Notes: generated from the sequence alone by a model not told the origin. Shown: positions 8,356 through 17,657, counted from the first letter of the stretch. The stretch is 64,000 nucleotides of DNA from a gamma proteobacterium L18 (GCA_000497835.1 KI547173.1:83257-147256); one strand, 5' to 3'. Translations and numbers: made by a program.

Positions 8356-8956
8356 TTTTCTTACCCTTGGCCGTGATCGATATGACCGGTGCCTTTTGTA
8401 TAGATGGGATTTGATACATTTCAGGGTTTAAGCTGGTAATCGCGGTAATGCGTTTCAAAATTTCCGCAGCACGAATTTTGCGAGTGGCTTCTTCTGGAGC
8501 GCTAACAACACCATCCAGTTTGCTACGAACGTCGGACAATGTTTGAAGGAGTATTAGGTTTGCGCGTTTGTGTATGTCGAGGTTGAGATTGGCCTCCGCC
8601 AATTGCTCAAGGAGCGCTTCTCTGGTTCTATTGTTTTTCGGAAGTGGCTTCCCCTCTTCCTTTTTGATAGCCAATACAGCGTTTTTACGTAGGCGATCTA
8701 TAGCGTCAAATCCCCCTGGTAGCCGCTCCTCAGATCTTTGCTTAAATGTGTTGAGGCTTAGAGGCAATATTTGCAGCGTTTCACCCTCGACCGTGGTCAG
8801 CAATTCGAGCTTTGCCAACGATGCTTGGCTAATAAGTGCTTCTCTCACCACGCTATTTTCGAGATACTTTGATGGCGTCGAAATGACCGCTAGTAATAAT
8901 TTTCTAGCGTTCTCAATTGACGTGGTTTGAATAACTTTAACTTCATCCCAGTTCAT
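8348..8956 (-). CDS. Small coiled-coil recombination accessory protein (TnpC/GmtX-like position)
   Basis: A 202-aa hydrophilic protein without a recognisable catalytic motif. Residues about 105-150 (TREALLEQLAEANLNLDIHK onward) form a probable coiled coil or long helix, and the tail is rich in Lys. It lies between two recombinase genes and overlaps both (14 bases with the upstream gene, 8 with the downstream one). Tn554 encodes a small third protein, TnpC, that sets orientation and efficiency of transposition, and GMT elements have a third non-recombinase member. By size and position this protein could play that role. This is inferred from context, not from a motif. Confidence 0.6.
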   Translation of the reverse strand: MNWDEVKVIQTTSIENARKLLLAVISTPSKYLENSVVREALISQASLAKLELLTTVEGETLQILPLSLNTFKQRSEERLPGGFDAIDRLRKNAVLAIKKEEGKPLPKNNRTREALLEQLAEANLNLDIHKRANLILLQTLSDVRSKLDGVVSAPEEATRKIRAAEILKRITAITSLNPEMYQIPSIQKAPVISITAKGKKND

Positions 8957-11039
8957 CTTGTTTCCTCAAAACAACAAGTATTTCAACCCGGAAGCCGGTA
9001 TCGCTCTCCAAGAAAATAGGCTCCATGGTCATCTGTCCGGATTCCATAAGAAAATCAAAGTATCCTGCAAGCTTTTCCGGATCCATTACCGATACATTTC
9101 GAGTCCCAAATTTACCCTCAATCAGGTCAATCACATCAGTATAGTGCGTGGCGCCTCCCGTGGTCATTTGCTCACTTACAGCCTGTGCAAGGGTGTTTCG
9201 GAGCTCCTTGCCTGGCAGCTCCTCTGTTATGTAGTTCCAGATGTGCGCCGGGTCAGTGTGCCCGAACATCCATTGGAGGATGCCCGCGTTTGCCCCGTAG
9301 CCACAGTGCAGGAAAACCAAGGCAAAGAACCGCCTCAGCTGATGCTGACGGATGTAGTAGCGGCGCCCCTGGCCGTCACGCTCGACCTCAAAGTAGTCGC
9401 AGAACAGGTCAATGTTCTTGTAGTAGAGGTAAACGTCGCAGGGGGTCAAAGAGCTTGTGCCGATGACGCCAGGGGATGAGAACAGGGGAAGATGGTGATC
9501 GATGAAGCCAATCTCGATCAGCTCTTTCTGGAAGTCGATCAGCGTCTGAACCATCTCCGCTGCAAGAGGATCGATGGGGCGGGCGTTCCGCGCCCTCAGA
9601 CCTTTCAGGCCGCGACTGGACTTCGCGATGCGGGCGATCAACCAGCTTTTGTCCTCGCTGAGGCAGTTGATCGGGTCGAGGCTGCGTAGCTCACTGCCAC
9701 GCTTCGCCATGGTTGCTCCAACCAACAACTGGATGGCCCCGTAGTAAACCCCGATAAGCTCCAGTAGGCCTGCGTTGCCCCGTAACTTGCCAAAGTAAAC
9801 GTCCTTGGACTCTTTGAGTTCAGTTCCAGGATCCCTACCGCTGGAGCGAGTCGAAATGCCCAGGTACTGCACCCCTAGATCAGCGATGGAGGGTTCCAGG
9901 AGCGAGAGAATGGTTTCGTCCGGAATGCCTGTGATGTTCACCTTGTGTTTGACAGAATACTTGGCGATGCTCACATAACTTTTAAGAAGCTGTGGGCCGT
10001 GTTTAAAGTGAAACTCAATCCCATCCTTGATCGACTTGAAGATGATTGGGGTAGGGACGTTTTTGAAGCGCCCCATTTCTGCGCCACTAACTTTAAAGAT
10101 GGCAATATCCCTGAGATCTTGTTTACTGGGGAGCTTGAAGTCGAGGGCCGAGATTTTTTGCAAGAAGGTAAAAGCAGTACGGTACAAGACCAAGTCCCGC
10201 TTGGTCATACGGTCTGGGTTGCCGTTAGTGACTGGGACGCTGTCGAACTCACGAATGAAACGGTCTACACGCCAGACAAAGCCTAATATGCTGTGTAGAG
10301 GCTTAAGCCGATTTTTTCCTGCTAGAGTGTCTTTGTAAAGAAGTGCGCTAACTCGTTTTGAGTTTACGTTAAGTCCACCATTCGGATTGGTATGGTACAT
10401 CTTATTGATATAAAGTGCGGCTCGTACACGCGGGATCAGCCCTAGAGGGATATCCAGCGTATTCTCTTCAAGCTGAAGAGGTGTTATGTCTGCGAGGGGA
10501 GGGTGTTCCTCCAAGCACTTATCAATACTTTCCTCGCTGGTTGTCTGCAAGAGGGACATGCAGTAGTCCGTGAGGCGGTTGTTCCAGTCGTAAGTGCTCA
10601 CGGCAACGGAGCTGCTGGTGCCAATCTGGTCGATGATGTCGCACATCACGTCATAGGTCAGCGCGCTCAGGCCGTGCTCGACCAACTCCAAATCTTCAGC
10701 GCTTTGAAGGATATGATCGATAACCGTGATTGTTCGTCGGAAAGAGGCTGCCTGTGAGGCCCAGCTATTGGTGAAACTAGGCCCTATCGCACTTTCAGTC
10801 GAGGCGATCAGCCAGCATTGCAATGAGTGTAGGAGTTTGACGTGCTGCGGATCTGTTAATAGCGAACCGTCGTACAGGTGGACACGCCAGTCTAGGTCTT
10901 GATCAGTCTTGTAACCAAAATTGTATTTCCATACGGGCTCCAGAAAGCTTGATGTAAGCCAGGGTGCCGACATGAAGTGTGCTATGTCGCGCTTCTTGAA
11001 CAGGCTGGCAAAATGGGCAAGGTGTTCAGGATACTGCAT
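8943..11039 (-). CDS. Large tyrosine recombinase, second gene of the operon
   Basis: A 698-aa protein with a long N-terminal region of unknown function (about 1-420) and a C-terminal tyrosine-recombinase domain. Seen are Arg 447 and Glu 450 in MAKRGSELRSL, His 566 and Arg 569 in QHQLRR, His 594 in MFGHTD and the candidate nucleophile Tyr 603 in WNYI. The unusual Lys-Arg-Gly-Ser-Glu context of the first Arg is typical of the large recombinases of multi-recombinase elements. Its start overlaps the end of the 762-aa gene by 14 bases and its end overlaps the 202-aa gene by 14 bases. It probably works with the other recombinases as a complex at the island ends. Confidence 0.8.
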   Translation of the reverse strand: MQYPEHLAHFASLFKKRDIAHFMSAPWLTSSFLEPVWKYNFGYKTDQDLDWRVHLYDGSLLTDPQHVKLLHSLQCWLIASTESAIGPSFTNSWASQAASFRRTITVIDHILQSAEDLELVEHGLSALTYDVMCDIIDQIGTSSSVAVSTYDWNNRLTDYCMSLLQTTSEESIDKCLEEHPPLADITPLQLEENTLDIPLGLIPRVRAALYINKMYHTNPNGGLNVNSKRVSALLYKDTLAGKNRLKPLHSILGFVWRVDRFIREFDSVPVTNGNPDRMTKRDLVLYRTAFTFLQKISALDFKLPSKQDLRDIAIFKVSGAEMGRFKNVPTPIIFKSIKDGIEFHFKHGPQLLKSYVSIAKYSVKHKVNITGIPDETILSLLEPSIADLGVQYLGISTRSSGRDPGTELKESKDVYFGKLRGNAGLLELIGVYYGAIQLLVGATMAKRGSELRSLDPINCLSEDKSWLIARIAKSSRGLKGLRARNARPIDPLAAEMVQTLIDFQKELIEIGFIDHHLPLFSSPGVIGTSSLTPCDVYLYYKNIDLFCDYFEVERDGQGRRYYIRQHQLRRFFALVFLHCGYGANAGILQWMFGHTDPAHIWNYITEELPGKELRNTLAQAVSEQMTTGGATHYTDVIDLIEGKFGTRNVSVMDPEKLAGYFDFLMESGQMTMEPIFLESDTGFRVEILVVLRKQDELG

Positions 11040-13314
11040 GGATCATGTTCTCGTAAGCACTGGGATTGCAGTTCTTGAGGGCGCACTCCAAGTGGGCGTG
11101 CAGGACTTTGTCGCGGCTTTTGAGGATGTATTTTTCGACTGTGTCGCAGACCCCGGCCCAGTATTTGGCAAGTCCTCGAACAGCTAGCGGCGTCTTACTC
11201 AGCGTGATGGCTTTCCTGATCGACATAAGCGCGGTCATGCTTTCAGATGACACAGCAATACCCACCTCGACAACCTCACCATTTACCAAAAGATTTTCCT
11301 CCCTGGTTTTGAGGTTATCGGGCACCTCCTTGAGCGTGTACCGACTCAAAAACTTGTGAAGCTGTTCGAACCTTTCAAATTTGGAAGCACGAAGCAGGTA
11401 TTTACTGTCTTTCATGGCTTCGCAGATGATGCCCTTCTGGAATATGCGCACGTACCGGGTCGCGAAAAAATCGAAGATCGCGGTGGGCAGATAGGAGTCC
11501 AGCAGGTCTCGGCTCAGGTAGGCATGGCCGAGCTTTCTGGCCAATCTGGTTAGGTTGTGGTTCTGAATGTAATCGGCTACGGCTGCCTGAGCGCGAACTC
11601 TGGAAATCGAGAGCTTCTTGATAAACTCCACCAAGTCCTCGCCTCTCTTGGCTGTATGGGGTGTTAACCGCTCAATGAAGAAATTCCGCTTTTCCGCATT
11701 TTTCTCGACTGCAGTCCGATTCAGAATGTTGCTGTTGGCAGTTATCGGATAGTTGAAGCTATGTCCGCAGGTCAAGAATAACTTTTGCCATGTCGGGTCG
11801 CCCTGCTTTTTAAGGTACTGGCGAAGTGGCTCTGTGATCTGTTCGACCATACGCACGAGCGCAGCTGCCTTAGGATGCAGCAAGATTTTTTGCTCGGAAC
11901 TCTTGCTCCCACGCCGATCCTTGAATCCAATCAGTTCATAGCCATCATCAGTCTTCAGGAATGATACCCTTTTAGGGCCGTCCCATATCACCAAGTCATC
12001 CATAAAGGTGGTGGTGAGTTCCGGATGGTAAAGAGTGAGTAAGCACTGAAACGGCAGCATGCTATAGGTCGTGGGAAGACCAAGTTTTAGTGCGAGTGCG
12101 GGGAGTCTGAATCCGTAACGGAGACGCGCGTCAACGGTCGTGCACATCCCTTCTTCTTCGAAGGTGCGACAGATATTTTCAAAGGCCAAGTTTTCGAAGT
12201 CGAAGTCGTTTTTGGGATTGCGGGCAACGTGCTCTAGAATCATCCCATCCTGGGCGTATCTAATCCGAAGTTTTTGAGCTTTACGGATTTTCAATGCCTC
12301 TGCTAGTCCCCATCGTTTGACGCACAAAAGATCACTGGCAATGTGTCCGTAAAGGAGGTCGATAGCCTGTATGTCCGTGACATACAGCGGTACTTCTGTC
12401 AGAAGTTTGTCTTTGATCTCGATACCAAGTTTGTTCTTCTTGATGTTGAGCTCTGAACCTCGCCGAGAGATTCCGGGAGGCAAAGGTATGGAGTCTTCTT
12501 CACCTGACCAGATGTCGGTTTTGAGAAAGCACCTGATGATTAGGTGGCGCATAGTTCTGAAGGAGCGAGCATTAAGACCTGTGTCCTCATTACGCTCATA
12601 TTCAGTCTCTTGGTAGTGCCAGAAAAAATCCTTGAAAAACTCTTCAAGGATTTCCGGGGACTGGAAAGCTGCCGGGGGGAAGCGAAAGCTATGCTCAGCT
12701 ATGTACATGGCGAGCTTGTTAACCATAGCGCTCGAGACTTTGGCGCGTTTCATAGAGTCGCGCCTGATCGCTTCATGGAAGGATTTGGTGAACTGAGGCC
12801 CGTGCGAGTGATACATCGCAGTCAGTTTGAGATAAACCGGTTTTCCCTTTTTACCCTTGACCGGCCAACCACCCCAGAAGGACACGGTCTCCGGATCTAG
12901 CTTGTGCTTACTCTCTTGCCATACCTGGTCGAAGTGAGGCAGTCGGGCACGAGACCAAGTCACTGGCTGCAGACCAGGAACCTGATCGATCAAACCAGAA
13001 ATCATTTCAGCCGCCGTGATTGAGCGGATCCGGACGACCTCGTCTGCAAGTTGGGTAAGGTCACCAGCATGAAGGCTTCCAAGAAAGCTTTCGATTAGCC
13101 ACGTGAGCTTTTCGGATTCAAGGTTTGACAGGCTGAGGTGCTCGCCTAGGCAGTGGCAGTGACAGTCGAAAAGCTGAAGAGTATTCCCCCTTAGCCTGTC
13201 GAATCTTGTGGGAGTCATCAGAAGCTTGTACGCCAGCTCATCATCAATGGCTTGAAGTGGGTAATGAGGCAGGTAGGCCTTGCTCTTGATGATTGTCACG
13301 GTTTTTTTGTCCAT
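11026..13314 (-). CDS. Large divergent tyrosine-recombinase-like protein, first gene of the operon
   Basis: A 762-aa protein. Near its C-terminus it keeps elements of the tyrosine-recombinase fold: LTPHTAKRGEDL (His 553, Arg 557, spacing one residue longer than the usual H-x-x-R) and KLGHAYLSRDLLDSYLP (His 597, candidate nucleophile Tyr 608). In the place of the first catalytic Arg (about 425-440, LTLYHPELTTTFMDDL) no T-G-x-R-x-x-E is visible. It is therefore either a strongly diverged enzyme or a catalytically dead partner. The N-terminal half has a Cys/His cluster (CHCHCLGEH at 51-59). It opens the four-gene operon and starts only about 70 bases from the hrpB junction. Confidence 0.65.
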   Translation of the reverse strand: MDKKTVTIIKSKAYLPHYPLQAIDDELAYKLLMTPTRFDRLRGNTLQLFDCHCHCLGEHLSLSNLESEKLTWLIESFLGSLHAGDLTQLADEVVRIRSITAAEMISGLIDQVPGLQPVTWSRARLPHFDQVWQESKHKLDPETVSFWGGWPVKGKKGKPVYLKLTAMYHSHGPQFTKSFHEAIRRDSMKRAKVSSAMVNKLAMYIAEHSFRFPPAAFQSPEILEEFFKDFFWHYQETEYERNEDTGLNARSFRTMRHLIIRCFLKTDIWSGEEDSIPLPPGISRRGSELNIKKNKLGIEIKDKLLTEVPLYVTDIQAIDLLYGHIASDLLCVKRWGLAEALKIRKAQKLRIRYAQDGMILEHVARNPKNDFDFENLAFENICRTFEEEGMCTTVDARLRYGFRLPALALKLGLPTTYSMLPFQCLLTLYHPELTTTFMDDLVIWDGPKRVSFLKTDDGYELIGFKDRRGSKSSEQKILLHPKAAALVRMVEQITEPLRQYLKKQGDPTWQKLFLTCGHSFNYPITANSNILNRTAVEKNAEKRNFFIERLTPHTAKRGEDLVEFIKKLSISRVRAQAAVADYIQNHNLTRLARKLGHAYLSRDLLDSYLPTAIFDFFATRYVRIFQKGIICEAMKDSKYLLRASKFERFEQLHKFLSRYTLKEVPDNLKTREENLLVNGEVVEVGIAVSSESMTALMSIRKAITLSKTPLAVRGLAKYWAGVCDTVEKYILKSRDKVLHAHLECALKNCNPSAYENMIHAVS

Positions 13315-13323
13315 GATTTCTGG

Positions 13324-13372
13324 CTTAGTCCACTAAGCGTAGTGGTTAAGTGAAATCCTGACAACATGTCAA
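13324..13372 (-). promoter_or_regulatory. Island right end: two palindromes and a -35-like element
   Basis: The 73 bases between the first recombinase ATG (13,314) and the hrpB junction hold an imperfect palindrome at 13,324-13,350 (core CCACTA-AGCG-TAGTGG), a second one TGACAACATGTCA at 13,359-13,371, and on the minus strand a perfect TTGACA (13,372-13,367). A 17-base spacer leads from it to a poor -10 (TTAACC). A promoter overlapping the recombinase core site would couple expression to the state of the island end. The palindromes and TTGACA are seen; their roles are inferred. Confidence 0.45.
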
Positions 13373-13387
13373 ATCAGCAAACTCTCC

Positions 13388-15532
13388 GAGCGCAGCCTGG
13401 ACGCCGACCTGGCCTTGGCCTTGAGCCTCAACGGCCGCGAGTTGCTGCGCGACGACCCGCCGCTGAAAATCCTGCTGATGTCCGCGACCCTGGAAGGTGA
13501 GCGGCTGGCCGCGATGCTCGACAACGCGCCGGTGGTACGCAGTGAAGGACGCATGTTCCCGGTGGCCATGCGCTGGGGGCGGCCGTTCCAGCCGGGCGAG
13601 TTCATCGAGCCGCGCGTGGTCAATACCGTGCTGGAAGCGCTCAACGACGAGACCGGCAGCCTGCTGGTGTTCCTGCCCGGTCAGGCCGAGATCCGCCGCG
13701 TGCATCAGCAACTCGGCGAGGCTCTGGGCGAAGGCGGCAATGTGCTGCTGTGTCCATTGCACGGTGAGCTGGACCTCAATGCCCAGCGCGCCGCCATCGA
13801 CCCGGCGCCGGCCGGCAAGCGCAAGGTGGTGATGGCCACCAACATCGCCGAGACCAGCCTGACCATTGATGGCGTGCGCGTGGTCATCGACGCGGGCCTT
13901 GCGCGGGTGCCGCGTTTCGACCCGGGCAGCGGCATGACCCGTCTGGACACCCAGCGCATCTCCCGCGCCAGCGCCACCCAGCGCGCCGGCCGGGCAGGGC
14001 GGCTGGAACCGGGTGTGTGTTATCGGCTGTGGTCCGAAGCCCAGCACGAGCAACTGGCAGCCTATGGCGCTGCCGAAATCCTGCAGGCGGACCTTGCCGG
14101 CCTTGCCCTGCAACTGAGCCGCTGGGGCGTTACCCCGGCGCAGTTGAGCTGGCTCGACCTGCCCCCGGCTGCCGCTTACAGCCAGGCGCTGGATTTGCTG
14201 CTGCGCCTGGGAGCGCTGGCCGAGCCGGCGGCAGTCAGCCTGACCGAGCATGGCCAGGCCATGGCCCAGTTGCCGGCCCGTCCGCGCATCGCCCATTTGC
14301 TGTTGCGCGGGCAGTCGCTGGGGCTGGCGGACCTGGCCTGCGACGTAGCCGCATTGCTGGGTGAACGGGACATCGTCCGTGGTGCGGGTGCCGACCTGCA
14401 TAGCCGTCTGGGCCTATTGTCCGGCGAACAGCGCGGTGCCCGTGGCAGCCAGGGCGGCGTACAGCGGGTGCGGCAACTGGCACGGCAATACCGGGGGTAT
14501 CTGAAAGGCGCTGCCCGCGAGCCGGTCGCCGATGCCGATCATCCCCGCTGGCTGGGCGCCTTGCTGGCGCTGGCCTACCCCGACCGAGTGGCCCAGCAGC
14601 GTCGTGCCGGTGGCGGCGAATACCGCCTGGCCAACGGCCGCGCCGCCCAGTTCGGTGAGCCGGACGCGTTGATGAAGCATGAGTGGATCGTCATCGCCGA
14701 CCTGGGCCGCCGCCAGGGGCAACGCGAAGAGCGCATCTACCTGGCCACTGATTTTGATGCGCAACTGTTCGACGGCGTGCTGGCCGAGCAGGTGCGCCAG
14801 GTTGATCAACTGGAGTGGGATGAGCGCGAGGGCGTGCTGCGCGCCGAACGCCAGCGCAAGGTGGGCGAGCTGGTGCTCAGTCGCGAACCGCTGCCTGGAC
14901 TGGATGTTGCCGCGCGCGCCAAGGCGTTGGCTGGCCTGGTCCGCCTTAAGGGGCTGGAGCTGTTGCCCTGGACCCCGGAACTGCGCCAATGGCAGGCGCG
15001 GGTCAACCTGTTGCGCCAGTTGGACCTGGCCAACAGTGCCAGCAGCGAATGGCCGGACGTCAGCGACGCGACCTTGCTGGCCACCCTGGAAGACTGGTTG
15101 GAACCGTATCTGGGCAAGGTCACGCGCCTGAGCCACTTCGGCAACCTGGACCTGTCCTCCATCTTGCGCAACGCCTTGCCCTGGCCGCTGCCGCAACGCC
15201 TGGACGAATGGGCGCCGCAACACCTGACGGTGCCCTCTGGCAGCAACGTGCGGCTGGATTACAGCGAGCACCCGCCGATCCTCGCGGTGCGCCTGCAGGA
15301 GCTGTTTGGCCTGGCCGAAACCCCGCGGGTTGCCAATGGCCGCCAGCAAGTGCTGCTGCACCTGCTGTCCCCGGCACGGCGCCCGGTGCAGGTCACGCAG
15401 GACCTGGCCAACTTCTGGCGCACCACCTATGCCGAAGTGAAGAAAGACCTGAAAGGTCGCTACCCCAAGCACTACTGGCCGGACGACCCCCTGATCGCCG
15501 AAGCCACCGCCCGTATCAAACCCCGCAAATGA
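13388..15532 (+). pseudogene. hrpB: hrpB ATP-dependent helicase, 3' part, split by the island
   Basis: The frame encodes about 715 residues of HrpB, a DEAH-type helicase normally near 840 aa. It begins at ERSLDADLALAL, directly after the DEFH box. Motif III SATL, the QRAGRAGR motif VI and the HrpB-specific C-terminal region are intact. Walker A (motif I) and the DExH Asp/Glu are missing, so this piece cannot hydrolyse ATP. Upstream the frame is open only back to 13,343 and has no convincing start; a TTG at 13,415 exists but makes no family sense. The 5' part presumably lies left of the island, outside the window. Loss of hrpB is tolerated in several Pseudomonas because it is not essential. 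Confidence 0.85.
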
Positions 15533-15538
15533 CCCTTC

Positions 15539-15625
15539 GTGGTAGCGGGTTCTACCCGCGAAAAGAGCCACGCGGTTCGTCAGCCAGTGCGCGGGGTGGC
15601 CTTCGCGGGTAGAACCCGCTCCCAC
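15539..15625. repeat. REP doublet, type A (GCGGGTTCTACCCGCGAAAAG)
   Basis: Two inverted copies of the Pseudomonas REP unit with the core GCGGGTTCTACCCGCG face each other between convergent genes (hrpB remnant and the EEP phosphohydrolase). Further copies of type A are at 44,445, 56,971 and 63,810. The doublet can fold into a large hairpin and may act as a bidirectional terminator. Confidence 0.9.
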
Positions 15626-15640
15626 AAAAGAAAGTCGCGG

Positions 15641-16732
15641 CTACGGGACTGTTGGCGGTGGGAGCAGCAGCCGCGCCGTCAGCGGCAGATGGTCCGAGAT
15701 CTCCTCGGTATCCTCCTGCCGCACCTGCGCGTCGATACGCTTGAGCTTGGGGCTATGGAACAGGTAATCCAGCGTGCGATCGGGCGCCGGTATCGCAGGG
15801 TCGTTGGGGTAGTGGGTGAACCATTCCGCACGACCCTCGCCGCTGGCCTCGGTGTTGTCCGGGATCATCGGGTAGCGATCCCACAACAGATGCAGGTCGC
15901 TGTCGGCAGGGTAGGCCACCCGCTGCGCGGGCGGCAAACGCAAGGCCTGGCCCAGCGGCAGGGCATTGAAATCTCCACCCAGCAACCAGGGCGTGCCATG
16001 GCTTTCCATACGGTCGATCCGCTTGAGAATCGCCTGAATCTGCCGCGCCTGGGTATCTTCGCCCGGTGCGTAGTCATCCAGATGGGTATTGAGCACCGCC
16101 AGTTGCCCACCCCCCTGAATTGGCAGGTAGCTGGTCAGCAGCGCGCGATGCGGATCGAAGGGCGCAGTCAGCCAGTGGCCCTCGCGGCGGGGCAGTTGCT
16201 GACGTTCGGCCTGCACGATCTGATAGCGGCTAAGCGTGGCCAGCTTGCGGCCGACGCTGCCGAGGATATGCGGGTTGGGGATAAAGTCCGCCTTCCAGTC
16301 GAACGCCTCGACGCCGCACGGGTACAGGTCGACGATGCGGGCGCGCAGCAAGGCCAGTTGGTCTTGGTAGTCGCTGGCCTTGGCGTTGTCGTCCAGCTCC
16401 TGCAACAACAGCACGTCGGGCTGCTCGTCGCGGATTACCCGTGTCACTTCATCGAGGTTGTAGGCCAGGTCTTCGCGGGTGGCGCGTTCGTCCGGGCCGC
16501 TGCCGTCGGGCAGGTCGTACCAGAACACGTACTGCTTGCCGGCCAGGTGCTGCACGTTCCAGGTCATCACCTTGAGGGCTTGGCCAGGCACCAGTTGCGG
16601 GGCCTGTGCACGGCACATCTGCGTGAGTTTCTCGCGGGGCTGGGGGCGCCAGGTCAGGGTGTAGACCAGCAGCCCCGCCAGCAATGCCAGGGCCAGCAGT
16701 ACCAGCAGGGAAATGCGCAGTAATCGGGTCAT
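15641..16732 (-). CDS. Endonuclease/exonuclease/phosphatase family protein, membrane-anchored
   Basis: A 363-aa protein with one N-terminal membrane segment (about 5-27, a Leu/Ala-rich stretch) and then an EEP fold. Motifs in order: TWNVQHL (about 57), LLLQELD with the metal-binding Glu (about 110), NTHLDDY (about 218), GGDFNALP (about 250), and the closing ISDHLPL with the catalytic His (about 345). The family includes DNase I-like nucleases, sphingomyelinases and phosphoinositide phosphatases; the substrate cannot be read from sequence. The anchor places the catalytic domain in the periplasm or at the inner membrane's outer face. It is a single gene, convergent with the hrpB remnant. Confidence 0.8.
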   Translation of the reverse strand: MTRLLRISLLVLLALALLAGLLVYTLTWRPQPREKLTQMCRAQAPQLVPGQALKVMTWNVQHLAGKQYVFWYDLPDGSGPDERATREDLAYNLDEVTRVIRDEQPDVLLLQELDDNAKASDYQDQLALLRARIVDLYPCGVEAFDWKADFIPNPHILGSVGRKLATLSRYQIVQAERQQLPRREGHWLTAPFDPHRALLTSYLPIQGGGQLAVLNTHLDDYAPGEDTQARQIQAILKRIDRMESHGTPWLLGGDFNALPLGQALRLPPAQRVAYPADSDLHLLWDRYPMIPDNTEASGEGRAEWFTHYPNDPAIPAPDRTLDYLFHSPKLKRIDAQVRQEDTEEISDHLPLTARLLLPPPTVP

Positions 16733-16796
16733 GGGCTCGGCTTATGGCTTTGCGATGTCACCGCAGCATAACCGAGCCGCTCGTCGCGCCCAAGCC

Positions 16797-17456
16797 TCAG
16801 GCCTGGCCGGTGTCGTCCACGCGCAGCATGAACAGGCGGTACAGCACCACACTGGTGAACAACTGCAGGAAGCCGTTGACGCTGTCCAGCAGCAGTTGCT
16901 GCCAATGGCTGGGCTCCGGCCACACCATGGCGCTGGCCAGTTCGATGGCGCCCAGCGGCAGCATCGCCCCCAGCAGGCAGGTGAGGATGCGCACGAAGTG
17001 CCCCTGGGTCAGCTGGAAGCTCTCGCGCATGGCGGACATGGGCGTCAGGCCGCGCAATACCAGCAGGTATTCGGAAAACACCAGTTTCACCAGCACATAC
17101 AGCCCCGGCAGCATGAACAGCGACAACCCCAGCATGATCAGCACAGTGCTGGTCGCCGCCAGCAAGGCGAAATACGGCCACATGCGCAGGGTGGCCGCCA
17201 GCAGGTTGCGCTTGAGCGGTTGCAGGCCCTTGCTGCGGGCGTCCAGGAACAGAATCAGCGCGCCGGTGTACAACGGATAGAACAGCAGGCCTACGGCGAT
17301 GTCATACATAGGCGAGCCATCGGGGCCGGTCGCCTGTTGCACCATTTGCGCGGCCAGGGCCTCCAGCACCACCAGTGGCAGGCACAATTGGGCGATGGCC
17401 AGCAGGTTGCGGCGGAAGAAATACAGGGAGTCACGCAAGACGGTCAGCGGGTTCAT
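16797..17456 (-). CDS. YciC-type (UPF0259-like) inner-membrane protein
   Basis: A 219-aa hydrophobic protein with about five or six membrane segments (about 20-45, 55-75, 90-115, 120-150, 170-190). It resembles the YciC/UPF0259 family, whose function is not known. The pattern of an N-terminal amphipathic helix with FFRRN, then alternating hydrophobic stretches, fits the family length of about 220-250. I prefer the ATG at 17,456 (MNPLTVL) to the GTG five codons upstream, because family members start at that point. It is divergent from the DUF2076 gene. No operon partner is seen. Confidence 0.7.
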   Translation of the reverse strand: MNPLTVLRDSLYFFRRNLLAIAQLCLPLVVLEALAAQMVQQATGPDGSPMYDIAVGLLFYPLYTGALILFLDARSKGLQPLKRNLLAATLRMWPYFALLAATSTVLIMLGLSLFMLPGLYVLVKLVFSEYLLVLRGLTPMSAMRESFQLTQGHFVRILTCLLGAMLPLGAIELASAMVWPEPSHWQQLLLDSVNGFLQLFTSVVLYRLFMLRVDDTGQA

Positions 17457-17657
17457 CAGTCGGTATCGCACATGTAAAAGCAGGCCGACACTTTAGCCGA
17501 TGCGCCCAGCCGCTCCAACCGCCGTCATCGGCGGCTGCCTGAAGGAAGTTTCATGAGGTGCCGCCATTGAAACCGTCATGGCCGTGCCCCATTTTGTACA
17601 CAGGCCGCCCATACCGGGCCGGGCCGACATTTTTACCGGCAATCTAACGAGGTCGCC

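Larger units (their letters stand above)
1..13386. mobile_element. Genomic island, right-hand part, inserted in hrpB
   Basis: Everything left of about 13,386 is foreign to the chromosomal backbone. The hrpB frame starts abruptly at the Glu-Arg-Ser-Leu-Asp-Ala-Asp segment that normally follows the DEFH box, and the sequence before it belongs to the recombinase operon. The segment carries five recombination genes and four defence-like cargo genes, has many more AT-rich stretches than the backbone, and contains none of the REP doublets that fill the rest of the window. The left end and the 5' part of hrpB lie outside the window, so total size and any target duplication cannot be seen. The right boundary is placed from reading-frame homology and could be off by a few bases. 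Confidence 0.85.

Noticed and set aside
13346-14401. Minus-strand frame reaching from hrpB into the island end
   Set aside because: Antisense to conserved HrpB motifs; composition of Gln/Arg/Gly typical of a GC-rich shadow. Also 14,414-15,625 is such a shadow.
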